Source: Oleispira sp.
GTDB lineage: Bacteria > Pseudomonadota > Gammaproteobacteria > Pseudomonadales > Oceanobacteraceae
DNA: 64,000 nucleotides
Direction of reading: 5' to 3'
Assembly (NCBI GenBank): GCA_016765295.1
Contig: JAESQF010000036.1
Location: 1 to 64,000, forward strand
Positions within the stretch are counted from its first letter, which is position 1; the number at the start of each line of letters is the position of its first letter. Below the pieces are notes generated by a model. The model was not told the origin of the DNA, ran no database searches, and was given only the letters and a program-made list of their open reading frames with translations. A program made the translations under genes and the position numbers. Below, in pieces: positions 37,309-47,007 of the stretch.

Positions 37309-38535
37309 TCACATCCATTTATACATAGTAGTCGCGATAAAAAATACAAAAACCAGTATTAATCCAACATTGGTTAAACTGTTATTTTTAAACTCTGAAT
37401 TTACATGTCGATTGTTTAGCCACAATAACGTCAACGCTAAGATAGGCATAAAGAACGCGCCGACGACGGAATACAGTTTTTGAATTTCTTTAAAGGGTAT
37501 TTCCAGCGACAGCATAGGCAGAGTCGCCAGCAAGCATAACCACAGCTTGTAGGAGGAGGTCTTCGGTAATTGCTTCAGTGGAATTTTAATGCCTTTAAAG
37601 CTGTGCACGGCATCAGCATAGATGAGAGGTACGGCTTGCCACACTCCCAAAAGACTTGAAAATATAGCCGCCCAAGCACCGACTAAAAAGCACACACCCA
37701 TAAACGGATGGATCTGCTGAGTGAAATATTGGCTAATGCTTAATAGCAAGCTCAGACCTTTACCATCCTGCACGGCCACTGAACCAATAATCACCATCGC
37801 GATGCCAAACAAGCAGGTCAAGCAATAACTAATGCCAATATCCCAACGACTGGTTTTTAAACCTTGTATACCCGCGCGCTCACTGTCTGCTAACCAATAG
37901 CCATAACAAATAATAGTGAGAGTACCACCAACACCGCCCATCAACGCCAGCGTCCAACTGAGTGCACCTGGCTGTGCCGGTAGCTGAGGAATAAATAAAC
38001 CAGAGAGAACATCCATTGGATTAATCGGCACTAATAACGCGCAGCTGATAACCGTGGCAAATAGAATAACCGCCAATACACTCATCACTCTATTAAAGAG
38101 TACCTGACGCCCTAAAGCTAATAAGGCCAAGGCTAAAAGACTGTGGCCAATGCCCGCTTGAGATTTTGTTACTTCAATCCCCAACAAAAACAAAAGCTCT
38201 TTTCCTGCTACACCCGCCGCATTGATCAAGGCGCCACCGACAAACCAGCACCAAGGCACAAAATAGAACACCATGAAAACAATAAACGGTTTTCGCAGAT
38301 GCTTAATCACCCCCTGAATAACCGAGGTATCAGAGGCGAGCTGCCAACGAGCAATACCCTCGGTAAGTATAAACTTAAACACACCTCCCAATAAAATAGC
38401 CCACAGCACAGTCGTTCCCAGCTGCGCTCCGGTGAAACCGGCAGTGGCTAAATCACCGACGCCTACCCCTGTCATGGCCATTAATAAACCAGGAAGAATA
38501 AATAAATACGCGCGCTTAAATCCATTTTCTAGCAT
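37309..38535 (-). CDS. Nramp-family-like transporter without the usual metal-site motifs
   Basis: A polytopic membrane protein of 408 residues with about 11 helices. The first helix, GLLMAMTGVGVGDLATAGF, and the following GAQLGTTVLWAI match the Nramp/SLC11 framework. In canonical transporters helix 1 carries DPGN and helix 6 a Met-Pro-His motif that bind the metal. Here the first place reads GVGD, and the helix-6 region reads GGVGGTLTIICYGYW, without either motif. Substrate is therefore uncertain. It lies 32 bases after a methyltransferase gene and just ahead of creB, which suggests co-expression with CreBC. Confidence 0.82.
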   Translation of the reverse strand: MLENGFKRAYLFILPGLLMAMTGVGVGDLATAGFTGAQLGTTVLWAILLGGVFKFILTEGIARWQLASDTSVIQGVIKHLRKPFIVFMVFYFVPWCWFVGGALINAAGVAGKELLFLLGIEVTKSQAGIGHSLLALALLALGRQVLFNRVMSVLAVILFATVISCALLVPINPMDVLSGLFIPQLPAQPGALSWTLALMGGVGGTLTIICYGYWLADSERAGIQGLKTSRWDIGISYCLTCLFGIAMVIIGSVAVQDGKGLSLLLSISQYFTQQIHPFMGVCFLVGAWAAIFSSLLGVWQAVPLIYADAVHSFKGIKIPLKQLPKTSSYKLWLCLLATLPMLSLEIPFKEIQKLYSVVGAFFMPILALTLLWLNNRHVNSEFKNNSLTNVGLILVFVFFIATTMYKWM

Positions 38536-38567
38536 AGATAATACTTTCCGATTCTAAATTTTCTCAG

Positions 38568-39416
38568 TTACTTCTGTGCGCTCACGCCCATTAGGTGTGC
38601 GACTTTTTTCACATTTTTGAAGCCCGCAGCTTTTAATCTACGGATCACGCCATCGACAAAACTGCTGCCTGTTTTTATTACATGAGGATTGCCGGTGTAA
38701 TGGAACAATTTCCCGCCATGGCGCAATACTCGGTAAATTTCTCGATAGAACTCTTCGCTGTAAAGCTCGCCAGCGAGGGAAAAGCGTGGTGGATCGTGAA
38801 CAACCGCATCGAAAGAAGACGCCGCCATGGTCTGAATCAACTCATAGCTACTGCCCTGTTTTTGCACAATGCCTTCGTTAGCCAAATCTTTGGACCAAGG
38901 ATTCTGCGCGCGCAGCCCCATCACCTCAGGACTCAGCTCGATCGTTAAAACCTCACTCGCGCCTAGACGATGAGCCGCGATGGCCGCATATCCTAAACCG
39001 CTACAGCAATCCAGCACCTTGTCACCCTGACTCACCGCCTGCTGAGCCATCTCAGAAGCACTGGTAAAAGGATCAGTTCCTTTTGAGATATGCATTTTAA
39101 CGCCGCTAATTTCTAGTAGCGGTGCGCCACTTGTCGGCGCCAGTTTGTAGTAACCAACGCTGCGATCTTCCAACGGATCCATTCCACCATCTTCGCAAAG
39201 GTAGATTCTTCCAGTCTTCTTAACCATCTTTTTGAGTTCGGCGATAGTGAACTTATTGTCCTCATCGAGTACAAGTTCCTTATCAATTAGAGAGAAGTCC
39301 TGCTCAGATATATTAAGATCCGTGGACAGGCGGACACTGGAAAGCCCCTTAGTAATGGCTTCCAGAGCTTGTTTGGCATTGTCTGAATGTAGATAGTAGC
39401 TGAGCATGTGGTTCAA
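38568..39416 (-). CDS. Class I SAM-dependent methyltransferase
   Basis: The 282 residues hold a Rossmann-fold methyltransferase with motif I VLDCCSGLGYAAIAA, the acidic ribose-binding strand VLTIELSPEV and the catalytic-loop position DAVVHDPPRFS. DPPR resembles the (N/D)PPY motif of amino-methylating enzymes, but the Tyr is replaced. An N-terminal domain of about 110 residues may bind substrate. The target is unknown. It lies between the DUF1329 gene and the Nramp-like gene, in the same direction. Confidence 0.8.
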   Translation of the reverse strand: MNHMLSYYLHSDNAKQALEAITKGLSSVRLSTDLNISEQDFSLIDKELVLDEDNKFTIAELKKMVKKTGRIYLCEDGGMDPLEDRSVGYYKLAPTSGAPLLEISGVKMHISKGTDPFTSASEMAQQAVSQGDKVLDCCSGLGYAAIAAHRLGASEVLTIELSPEVMGLRAQNPWSKDLANEGIVQKQGSSYELIQTMAASSFDAVVHDPPRFSLAGELYSEEFYREIYRVLRHGGKLFHYTGNPHVIKTGSSFVDGVIRRLKAAGFKNVKKVAHLMGVSAQK

Positions 39417-39475
39417 TTGTCTAATTAGAAATATTGCGCGCAGTATACACCTTCGGCTTTAGCGTGTGACGAATC

Positions 39476-40843
39476 TTAGCGATGCATTCTCATTCTAACG
39501 TTCGTCGGTGAAAAATAGCCTTTAGCAGGTGCGGTCATCGAATGCTCGATTTTATCAATCGCGATCCCCTGTATATAATAATTTCTTTTCTTTAAGTCAC
39601 TAAATGAATCCACGGCAGTCATGACCACAGGTATATCTTCATAATATACAGAATAGCGCTGAGGAACCCGCCACAACTCCCCGTGATCATCATAGATATC
39701 TGACAATATAATTCCCCAGGTATCTTCATCAATATAAAACGTCCTGCGATTATAAATATGCTTTTTTCCCGCTTTCAAAATGGCATCAACAACCCAAACC
39801 CGGTGCTTTTCGTAGCGAGTATATTTAGGGTTAATATGATGGCGGGTAAGTAGCTCATCATGGTCTTCTAAAGTTTGCTGCAAAACCCCATTATTGTACG
39901 GAATATACATCTCTTTAATGCCTTTCAGTTGCCAATCATATCGATCCATCGCACCGTTAAACATATCGATTTCGTCCATCATCCTGAGCCCATCAGAAGT
40001 GAAGGTTGGCGCATCGTAGCCCATTACGGGAGAGCGGCGTAAACGACGCTGCCCCGCCAGATACATCCAAGACTGCCGAGGTTTAATAATGGGCTTCATA
40101 GATTCGTGAGAAAGATAAGCACCACCGGCAATGCTAGCGGGTGCTTTAATATACGACAGGTAATAGATGTAACGCCAATCATCCAATTTGGGTTGACGAT
40201 CTTTGTTATGATAAACCGAATAAGCCTCCAGCATATTTTGAATAATGCTGTAGCGTCCATCACTGCCAACAATACTTTCAAGAGTATCCAGCTTAAAGAA
40301 TAACCCCTTCCAGCGTAACTGATGATTCCACATAACCTCTTTCGCGCTTGCAGGAATAGGGAATGGAGTACCTTGCCAAGCAAAAGTAACCTCCTCACCA
40401 TCGTCGCTAATTTTTGCCTCAAGTGCATTTTTATAAGCGTTGTCGTATAACCACTGTGGGTAGACTGCAGTGCGATGAGATGGGTATACCGGAATATTGA
40501 ATGAGTCAGGATAAGCTGCGATCAGCTTTTGCAAGCCCGCACTGAGCGAACTTCGGTGATCATTAACATTTGCATGATCGATAACAAAGAGTGGCTTTTC
40601 TTTTTCAATCTCTCGCAGCCATTGGCTATGACTTTTTTTATCACTGTACTGATTACTCCAGGCAGGGATGCTGCCGTCAGCACTGCCTTTTCGAATAGCG
40701 CCTATCGGTGTTAAGTCAGTCTTAAGTCTATTTGCTTGTTCAATGGTGACAGAGGCTTGCAACCCCACAGCAGAAAAACAAATGGCAATGATCAATAATA
40801 TTGTTAACTTATTAGAACGGCTAGTATGAGCGTTATTTTTCAT
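39476..40843 (-). CDS. DUF1329 family exported protein
   Basis: The 455-residue protein has a signal peptide ([21 protein letters not shown]). It shows the DUF1329 features [40 protein letters not shown] and the YDYWQL-like, [23 protein letters not shown] region. DUF1329 proteins have an LolB/LolA-like outer-membrane-associated fold and often sit with RND-type or hydrophobic-compound genes. No function is established. Its start overlaps the end of the hybrid kinase gene by 11 bases, implying coupled translation with a signalling protein. Confidence 0.9.
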   Translation of the reverse strand: MKNNAHTSRSNKLTILLIIAICFSAVGLQASVTIEQANRLKTDLTPIGAIRKGSADGSIPAWSNQYSDKKSHSQWLREIEKEKPLFVIDHANVNDHRSSLSAGLQKLIAAYPDSFNIPVYPSHRTAVYPQWLYDNAYKNALEAKISDDGEEVTFAWQGTPFPIPASAKEVMWNHQLRWKGLFFKLDTLESIVGSDGRYSIIQNMLEAYSVYHNKDRQPKLDDWRYIYYLSYIKAPASIAGGAYLSHESMKPIIKPRQSWMYLAGQRRLRRSPVMGYDAPTFTSDGLRMMDEIDMFNGAMDRYDWQLKGIKEMYIPYNNGVLQQTLEDHDELLTRHHINPKYTRYEKHRVWVVDAILKAGKKHIYNRRTFYIDEDTWGIILSDIYDDHGELWRVPQRYSVYYEDIPVVMTAVDSFSDLKKRNYYIQGIAIDKIEHSMTAPAKGYFSPTNVRMRMHR

Positions 40844-43082
40844 TTATTAATACCTTGGCAATCAATTTTTCTAATTCATTAATTGCTAACGGTTTCGTCA
40901 AAAATCCCTGCATCCCTGCACCCAAAGCATTTTCCTCATATCCTTTCAGGGCATGCGCAGTCAGAGCAATAACAGGAATTTTATCCCGTTGCTGCTCCTC
41001 CTCCCACTGCCGAATTTTATGAGTTGCGCTAATGCCATCTAAAACAGGCATCTCCCAATCCATCAATATCAAATCATAAGCATCAGGATTATCACAATAA
41101 TGGCTAACAGCCTGCTCACCATTATTCGCTAATGAAAAACTGATATTTAGGCGCTTCAAAAGGCCCTTAATCACCATCTGATTAACCTTATTATCTTCTG
41201 CTACCAAAACATGAATACCAGACAGGTCTATCTTCTCAATCGAAGCTAAAGCAACCTGCTTATCCTGCCATTGAATAACCGTTGTCTCGTTAGCGGCTTT
41301 TAGCGGTAAAGTAAACCAAAACTCGGAGCCTCCACAGTCTCTATTTTTTGCACCGATCTCGCCTTTCATAAGACTCACCAATTCTCTCGAAATCGCCAGT
41401 CCTAATCCAGTACCTCCATATTTTCTGGTTATCGATGAATCCGCCTGTTCAAAAGCCGAAAATAACAAATCGGCATCGTCTTTAATGCCAATACCACTAT
41501 CAATGACAGATAGTTTAAGAAATTTACGCTTCCCCTCAGACTCAATAGTAACTTTAATAATAATGCTGCCTTCATCAGTAAACTTAACCGCATTACTAAC
41601 AAAATTTAGTATTATCTGCCGAATACGAGTAGGATCCCCCAATATAGCAATAGGTAACTCTGAACTGATATCTGAAGTCAGTATCAGTTCTTTCTTGCGT
41701 GCTAGAGAAGTAAATATAACAAGGCTATTCTCTACCAATTCAAATATGTTAAAACTGACAGATTCTATTTCAAGCTTACCTGCTTCTATTTTTGAATAAT
41801 CCAAAATATCATTAATAATGGCTAGCAAAGACTGGCTGGATAATTGGATGGTCGATAAATATTGCCTTTGCTCTTCATCCAGCTGGGTGCCACTCAAAAG
41901 CTCCGCCATGCCCATTACTCCATTAATGGGCGTTCGTATTTCATGACTCATACTGGCGAGAAATTCACTCTTTGCCAAAGTAGCCGCTTCTGCAATCATT
42001 CGTTTTTTCTGAGTAAATACTTGTAATTTTGTTTCTTTTCGATCAAGAATATAGATATAAACAACAACCGACAAAGCCAACAGAAATCCTAGTAGGTAAT
42101 ACAACTGAAGATTCTTCAATGCATTAATTTGAAAAGTATAGCGCTTAGATACGACCTCAAGAATCTCACTTCTGATCCCCTGCAAGCTATCAATTTTATT
42201 TGATGACTCTTTATAATAATCTTGCCAATAAAAATTAATATCATCACTCTGAATAATCTGCTCATCAAGATACTGAGCCAAATCTGCGATATGACGAAAC
42301 TCATCGATAGATATTTCGACATCTGAATTATTCGTCGATTCCAGAGTGACAATATCAGAGATCTTCTTAGGCAATACATCTGAATATAAGGTCAAATTAT
42401 CAAACGCTATTTCAAGCTGCTCCCCTCCTTTGGAAGTCACATAACTACGACTAACAAAATAGCTGCCATAAGCACGAACAATGCCCGTAAAGTAATAGAG
42501 GTCTTTTAACTCTTCCAGCGCAAAGAATAGAAGTTGGGTAGACATATTATCTTCATCAAAGAAAAGCCCCCCTTGATCCGCAAGTCTCTCCTGAATTTTA
42601 TAGAGTTCACGCACAAATTGATGATGCTGATCAAAGGTAATCGTCTCGGCCCCCATCTCAAAACCAACATTAATATTCAAGGATTTAAGACGATTTTCAA
42701 CCTGAGAGAGCAATGTTTTATTTAAATAGGAGCTATTACTCAGATAAGCTTGGTTTTCATCCTCACTCAACTTAAGCAATAACTGTTGCTTATGATTAAA
42801 ATAGTGATCCGTCGCTTTCTGATCATGGCCATAAGAAGCAACAATACTGTAGTCACGATATTCTTCGGCTAAGACTATTAACTCATTAAAGTTCTGAATG
42901 ATTTGTAAATTGGCAGCCCTATCTCGTAAAGATTCGATCTGTCCATATTGCGAGATCATGCTGTTAACCCAAATTACGATAAAAGGCACAACCAGTAGAA
43001 AGAAGAACAGGCCAAATTTACTCGTCAATGAGCCATATTTAGAGCTTGAATCATTTGATTTATAGCCACCAACTGAATTCAT
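40833..43082 (-). CDS. Hybrid sensor histidine kinase with NIT-like helical periplasmic domain
   Basis: A 749-residue membrane kinase with TM1 at about residues 24-41, a periplasmic all-helical region to about 325 and TM2 at about 327-346. Then follow HisKA (His380 in [11 protein letters not shown]), HATPase_c ([22 protein letters not shown]) and a receiver with Asp675 (LILMDWEMP). There is no HPt domain, so phosphotransfer must use another protein. The periplasmic part has two hairpins of the kind [13 protein letters not shown] and [14 protein letters not shown]. They parallel those of the neighbouring chemoreceptor and NIT kinase. The gene overlaps the DUF1329 gene by 11 bases. Confidence 0.93.
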   Translation of the reverse strand: MNSVGGYKSNDSSSKYGSLTSKFGLFFFLLVVPFIVIWVNSMISQYGQIESLRDRAANLQIIQNFNELIVLAEEYRDYSIVASYGHDQKATDHYFNHKQQLLLKLSEDENQAYLSNSSYLNKTLLSQVENRLKSLNINVGFEMGAETITFDQHHQFVRELYKIQERLADQGGLFFDEDNMSTQLLFFALEELKDLYYFTGIVRAYGSYFVSRSYVTSKGGEQLEIAFDNLTLYSDVLPKKISDIVTLESTNNSDVEISIDEFRHIADLAQYLDEQIIQSDDINFYWQDYYKESSNKIDSLQGIRSEILEVVSKRYTFQINALKNLQLYYLLGFLLALSVVVYIYILDRKETKLQVFTQKKRMIAEAATLAKSEFLASMSHEIRTPINGVMGMAELLSGTQLDEEQRQYLSTIQLSSQSLLAIINDILDYSKIEAGKLEIESVSFNIFELVENSLVIFTSLARKKELILTSDISSELPIAILGDPTRIRQIILNFVSNAVKFTDEGSIIIKVTIESEGKRKFLKLSVIDSGIGIKDDADLLFSAFEQADSSITRKYGGTGLGLAISRELVSLMKGEIGAKNRDCGGSEFWFTLPLKAANETTVIQWQDKQVALASIEKIDLSGIHVLVAEDNKVNQMVIKGLLKRLNISFSLANNGEQAVSHYCDNPDAYDLILMDWEMPVLDGISATHKIRQWEEEQQRDKIPVIALTAHALKGYEENALGAGMQGFLTKPLAINELEKLIAKVLINEK

Positions 43083-43323
43083 ATAAAGCCTTCAAAAAAA
43101 TACTTCAATGCTTAACCACGCCAATTACATTTTGCTAAGGGATTTCAAACAGATGTACCTATACTAACGATAGACGGGGATCAGTATAATTTATAGTTTT
43201 TAGCGCTTTGAATATCATGAACATGGGCGAATAACTGTTATTTCTTAACTAAGAATCAGCTGGTAATAACTAAAAGGAATATAACCCTGAAGATTTAGTT
43301 GTCCGCGAACTAAATACTAAATA
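43083..43323. other. Gap upstream of the hybrid kinase, with heptamer repeats
   Basis: These 241 bases should hold the kinase promoter. They end in a run of about four ACTAAAT heptamers (about 43309-43337), which carries the stop codon of the next chemoreceptor gene. Nothing else is evident. Confidence 0.5.
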
Positions 43324-45351
43324 CTAAATACTAAATTTTACCGTCAATTGTTGAAGCTCAATACCTAACTTAGCCAAACTTGCTGTTGCAGAAGATGACT
43401 GCTGAGCGCCAGAAGAAGTTTCATTAGCTATATCTGAAATATTAGTGATATTACGATTAATTTCATCTGATGTTACGCTTTGCTGTTCTGCCGCACTGGC
43501 GATTTGAGTACTCATTTCTGTAATTTGCTCTACAGCATTAGAGATTGCAGAAAGAGAGCTGCCTGCTTTGACTGCCTGCTCAACAACAGTACGAGCTTGG
43601 TCACGACTACAAACTATTTCTTCTACGGCTTTACGTGAACCAGACTGAAGCCTTTCAATGACCAGGTTAATCTCCTTAGTCGATTCTTGAGTTCGCCCCG
43701 CTAGTGAGCGAACCTCTTCCGCGACTACCGTAAAACCACGCCCCTGTTCACCTGCCCGGGCAGCCTCAATAGCGGCATTTAATGCTAATAAATTTGTTTG
43801 ATCTGCCATCCCTTTGATAACATCGAGAACGGTATTGATATTATCACTCTCTTGCTCTAAAAGCTGAATCACAGCGGTCGAATTTTCTAGCTGTAAAGCG
43901 AGCTGCTGAGCAGCCTCCACCACATCATTTACAGATTCCACACCTTTAAACGTTTCACTATTCGCCTCATGCGCTGCACGTGCAGTGCTAACGATATTTT
44001 CACTTACTTCTTGCACCGTGATACTCATTTCATTCATGGCTGTAGCAACCTGACTCGTTTGAGACTGCTGCTCATAAATATTACTGCTCGTTTTCTCTGT
44101 AATATCAGAAAGTTTTTTGGATGAATTCGCCACATGTTGAGAAGAGGTTGTTATTTTAGAAATTACCGCTGAAAATTCTTCTGCCATATTATTAAAGCTG
44201 TTGGCTACTTGAGTCATTTCGTCTTTAGATTCCAAATGTATCCGGCTGCTTAAATCACCACTGGCTAATTTCTTAGCAGCATTATTAATTACATTAATGC
44301 TCTGAAAAACCGAATAGTAAAAGCCAAAGAACAGATAAATAACCAAAATGACCACTGAAGAGACAATGATAACTGCTGTATTCATTTTTAAACGATTTAA
44401 TTGAATTCGTGAAATAAACAACCCATCGAGTTTTGGCACTAGGGCATCATAAAGTTTAAAGGAACCACTAATAGCATTGGTAGCAGTATCGAACATGACA
44501 TTACTATCGATGTTAATATTTTTCGAATCCAACAACTCATTTTTCAATAATGACTGTATTTCTTGAACTGCCGTATTATTAAGATCCGTTGATTGCCTCA
44601 ACTCATTGCTAAGATTTAAATTATTATTATAGGCACTTTCTAATCCAGACCGAACCCCCTTAAAATAAATATTAATATTATTAGAAAGAACGGCAAGTCG
44701 GACATAGGATTTATTATCAGCAAAACCTCCATCAGAAGCAACGTTTGTACCCATTGCCCTTGCTTGGCCCATGTATTCCATCATACTTGGTAAGCCAGAG
44801 GCTATGGCTGCACTCATATAATAACTATCAATATAAGGATCCAAAGTGAGTTTTGACGTGTCAGCAATGTGTATCATTAATGCAAGCATATCGTTAATCA
44901 TAGTACTGTGAGCCCTGATAGACTCCTGCCCTGAAACACTCATGGCATTAGATCTAATATAACTCCACTGCTTTACAATCACATCTATCGACTTACCAGA
45001 GTCGAGTTTCTGGCCAAGATTATTGTCGACTTCTTTTAGATCATTAAACTTTTTATCAATTATCTTGCGCAGCTCGACTATACGTCCTTGAAACTCTTTA
45101 GCTCCTCCTAAATAGGCAGCAACCACCCCCCGATGCTGCTGAACATATTCTAGTGGCTGTCTTATCGATTCAATATACCTTAGCCCAGCCCTTTCTTGTT
45201 CAAGAAAGTTGATATCATTATTTATGGTAGAAATTAGACGAGTGCTCAGGATGACAATAGGTATCATAACGATCACAAAGATAATAAAAAATTTAATTGG
45301 ATAGCGTACATTACCCATTAACTTTATGCCTGGGTAGAATATTTTATACAT
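43324..45351 (-). CDS. Methyl-accepting chemotaxis protein with NIT-like helical sensor
   Basis: A 675-residue chemoreceptor with TM1 at about 20-40, a helical periplasmic domain to about 325 and TM2 at about 330-348. HAMP follows, then a signalling domain with the tip [22 protein letters not shown]. The sensor carries [16 protein letters not shown] and [18 protein letters not shown]. These two motifs match the positions of those in the adjacent hybrid kinase. The ligand is unknown; nitrate-type sensing is only a family hint. An internal ATG 11 codons in is an alternative start. It follows the EAL gene by 27 bases. The end lies in heptamer repeats. Confidence 0.93.
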   Translation of the reverse strand: MYKIFYPGIKLMGNVRYPIKFFIIFVIVMIPIVILSTRLISTINNDINFLEQERAGLRYIESIRQPLEYVQQHRGVVAAYLGGAKEFQGRIVELRKIIDKKFNDLKEVDNNLGQKLDSGKSIDVIVKQWSYIRSNAMSVSGQESIRAHSTMINDMLALMIHIADTSKLTLDPYIDSYYMSAAIASGLPSMMEYMGQARAMGTNVASDGGFADNKSYVRLAVLSNNINIYFKGVRSGLESAYNNNLNLSNELRQSTDLNNTAVQEIQSLLKNELLDSKNINIDSNVMFDTATNAISGSFKLYDALVPKLDGLFISRIQLNRLKMNTAVIIVSSVVILVIYLFFGFYYSVFQSINVINNAAKKLASGDLSSRIHLESKDEMTQVANSFNNMAEEFSAVISKITTSSQHVANSSKKLSDITEKTSSNIYEQQSQTSQVATAMNEMSITVQEVSENIVSTARAAHEANSETFKGVESVNDVVEAAQQLALQLENSTAVIQLLEQESDNINTVLDVIKGMADQTNLLALNAAIEAARAGEQGRGFTVVAEEVRSLAGRTQESTKEINLVIERLQSGSRKAVEEIVCSRDQARTVVEQAVKAGSSLSAISNAVEQITEMSTQIASAAEQQSVTSDEINRNITNISDIANETSSGAQQSSSATASLAKLGIELQQLTVKFSI

Positions 45352-45378
45352 AGAATTAAGTCCTTTTCTATAGATACT

Positions 45379-46665
45379 TTATGCGTAATGCACATTCAAA
45401 TAGTTAATATTATTTTCACTTGCACTTAGGTATATAGGCCTTCCGGATAAACACCCTTTAACCAAAAGGCCTTTCACTTTAATACCTAATATCATCTCTT
45501 TCTGTTTTATATTATCAACACCTTCGATTACAACAATAAGATCCCGGCGATCACATGAATGAATTAAAGATAAAAAATTACCGAGCTTACTAGGGCTAGC
45601 ATCTACACTAGCAAGAAAGCTTTTATTAATTTTCACAACGTCAATATCTAGATTACGAATACGATCTAGATTTGTATATCCACTACGAGTATCGTCGATA
45701 GAAATCCTAATACCTTGTTGTTTTAACCAGAGAAAATATTCAACTAACTCATCAGAATATAATAAAGTTAAACATGTATCTTCGACCTCAAGAATAAGCT
45801 TTGATCTTTTTATGCCAGCTTTATCAATCAAATAAAATACATGTTTAATTAAATCAATATTAACAACTTTTAGTAAACTTAAATTAATGGAAAAACAAAC
45901 GTTACTAAAGGCATACTTCCTCCCGAGGTAGAATGCTACAAACTGTTTAACTACATAGGTTGCTACTTCAAATAAATAGTTGTTTTTTTCTGCCAATTCA
46001 ACAATAGCTAAAGAGCCAATCTCCCCATATTTTTTATGTTTCCAGTAAGGTTGAATTTCTAACACTTCTACTTTATTCGCATCCATATTAACAATGGGCT
46101 GCCCAAAAATTTGTAATTCATTATGTATCAACGCGTATTTCAACTCATCAAACTGTTGTTTCTCGCTGCAATCACGCCAACAACATTTAAAACCTACATC
46201 GGTAACAGCCTGAGTTTTAGCAAGACTCAATTCAGCTTCGGCTCTTGTTAATAAAACCTTGCTATTTTTTACATCCATCGACATTTCGACATATCCGACA
46301 GATACCTTCATATAAATTTCGTCTAGATCAACTTTTACTGGCCGGTGTAATTCACTATGTAATTTATCTAAATTTTCTAATGGTGACGAACTGGTGTTTT
46401 CTCTAACGATAGTGGCAAAATGATCACTGGAAAGTCGATAAATGGAGCTGAATGTATTTATACAGGTGATTAAACGATCACTGATTCTTTGGCTGACAAC
46501 TCGACCAATCTCGTCAGCCGATGAATTTTTCAGTCCTGATATTTCGTTAACCCTTAGTAGTAGAAGTGAAAAATTTGTGCCATTTTCTCTGAAGTCGACA
46601 ATATAATTATCGATATCTTTTAAAAAAACTGTACAGCTACTGCCTAATCCATCACCTTCATCCAT
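45379..46665 (-). CDS. Degenerate GGDEF plus EAL domain protein
   Basis: A cytoplasmic protein of 428 residues with no membrane segment. The first ~160 residues keep a GGDEF-like fold, but the signature reads SSDHF, so it cannot make c-di-GMP. The second part is an EAL domain. Glu of the EAL position is kept (EIQPYW instead of EALLRW), as are Asn in SINLS, Glu in LEVED, the Asp pair in IDDTRSG, Lys in VKINKS and Glu in IEGVD. The loop-6 FGTG and the last Gln (VKGCL) are changed. It may be a weak phosphodiesterase or a c-di-GMP-binding sensor. It is first in a unit with the chemoreceptor gene. Confidence 0.88.
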   Translation of the reverse strand: MDEGDGLGSSCTVFLKDIDNYIVDFRENGTNFSLLLLRVNEISGLKNSSADEIGRVVSQRISDRLITCINTFSSIYRLSSDHFATIVRENTSSSPLENLDKLHSELHRPVKVDLDEIYMKVSVGYVEMSMDVKNSKVLLTRAEAELSLAKTQAVTDVGFKCCWRDCSEKQQFDELKYALIHNELQIFGQPIVNMDANKVEVLEIQPYWKHKKYGEIGSLAIVELAEKNNYLFEVATYVVKQFVAFYLGRKYAFSNVCFSINLSLLKVVNIDLIKHVFYLIDKAGIKRSKLILEVEDTCLTLLYSDELVEYFLWLKQQGIRISIDDTRSGYTNLDRIRNLDIDVVKINKSFLASVDASPSKLGNFLSLIHSCDRRDLIVVIEGVDNIKQKEMILGIKVKGLLVKGCLSGRPIYLSASENNINYLNVHYA

Positions 46666-47007
46666 GGTTAAATCTCTTTATTACAATAACAATCAGGTCC
46701 CAGCCCCTTAAACACTCGGCTTCACTTCGTGCCCTTAGGTCTGAATCTCTCTAGTAGTCAATACAAAAATAGTATCTTTTTGATTTAAAAACAGCTTAGG
46801 ACAACAAATCGGGATATTCTCCCTACTATTTGGCTATAAAATTAATGATAATTTGATTAGAATCAACGACTCTATAATTAAGAAGATTATAATTGGTGGG
46901 TTGTGCTGGAAGGAACCAGCTTATTAATTTCCATAACTACATTGAGTTAATATAAATATAACTTAGGAAGATTTATTTATTGAAGTCCTTTTAACTCAGG
47001 GTTCATA
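46666..47007. other. Divergent promoter region between EAL gene and NIT kinase gene
   Basis: These 342 AT-rich bases have no gene. A small perfect hairpin GCTGG/CCAGC lies at 46905-46920. No promoter or operator is clear enough to call. Confidence 0.55.

Noticed and set aside
37302-37349. N-terminal extension of CreB
   Set aside because: It overlaps the upstream transporter gene and adds residues not found in OmpR-family regulators.
39417-39475. Terminator between the DUF1329 and methyltransferase genes
   Set aside because: No stable hairpin with a T-tract is visible in the 59-base gap.
46690-46760. A possible fourth inverted-repeat element
   Set aside because: The facing arms (AATCAGGTC and the GACCTAAGGG side) match poorly and lack the TATTRGGT motif.
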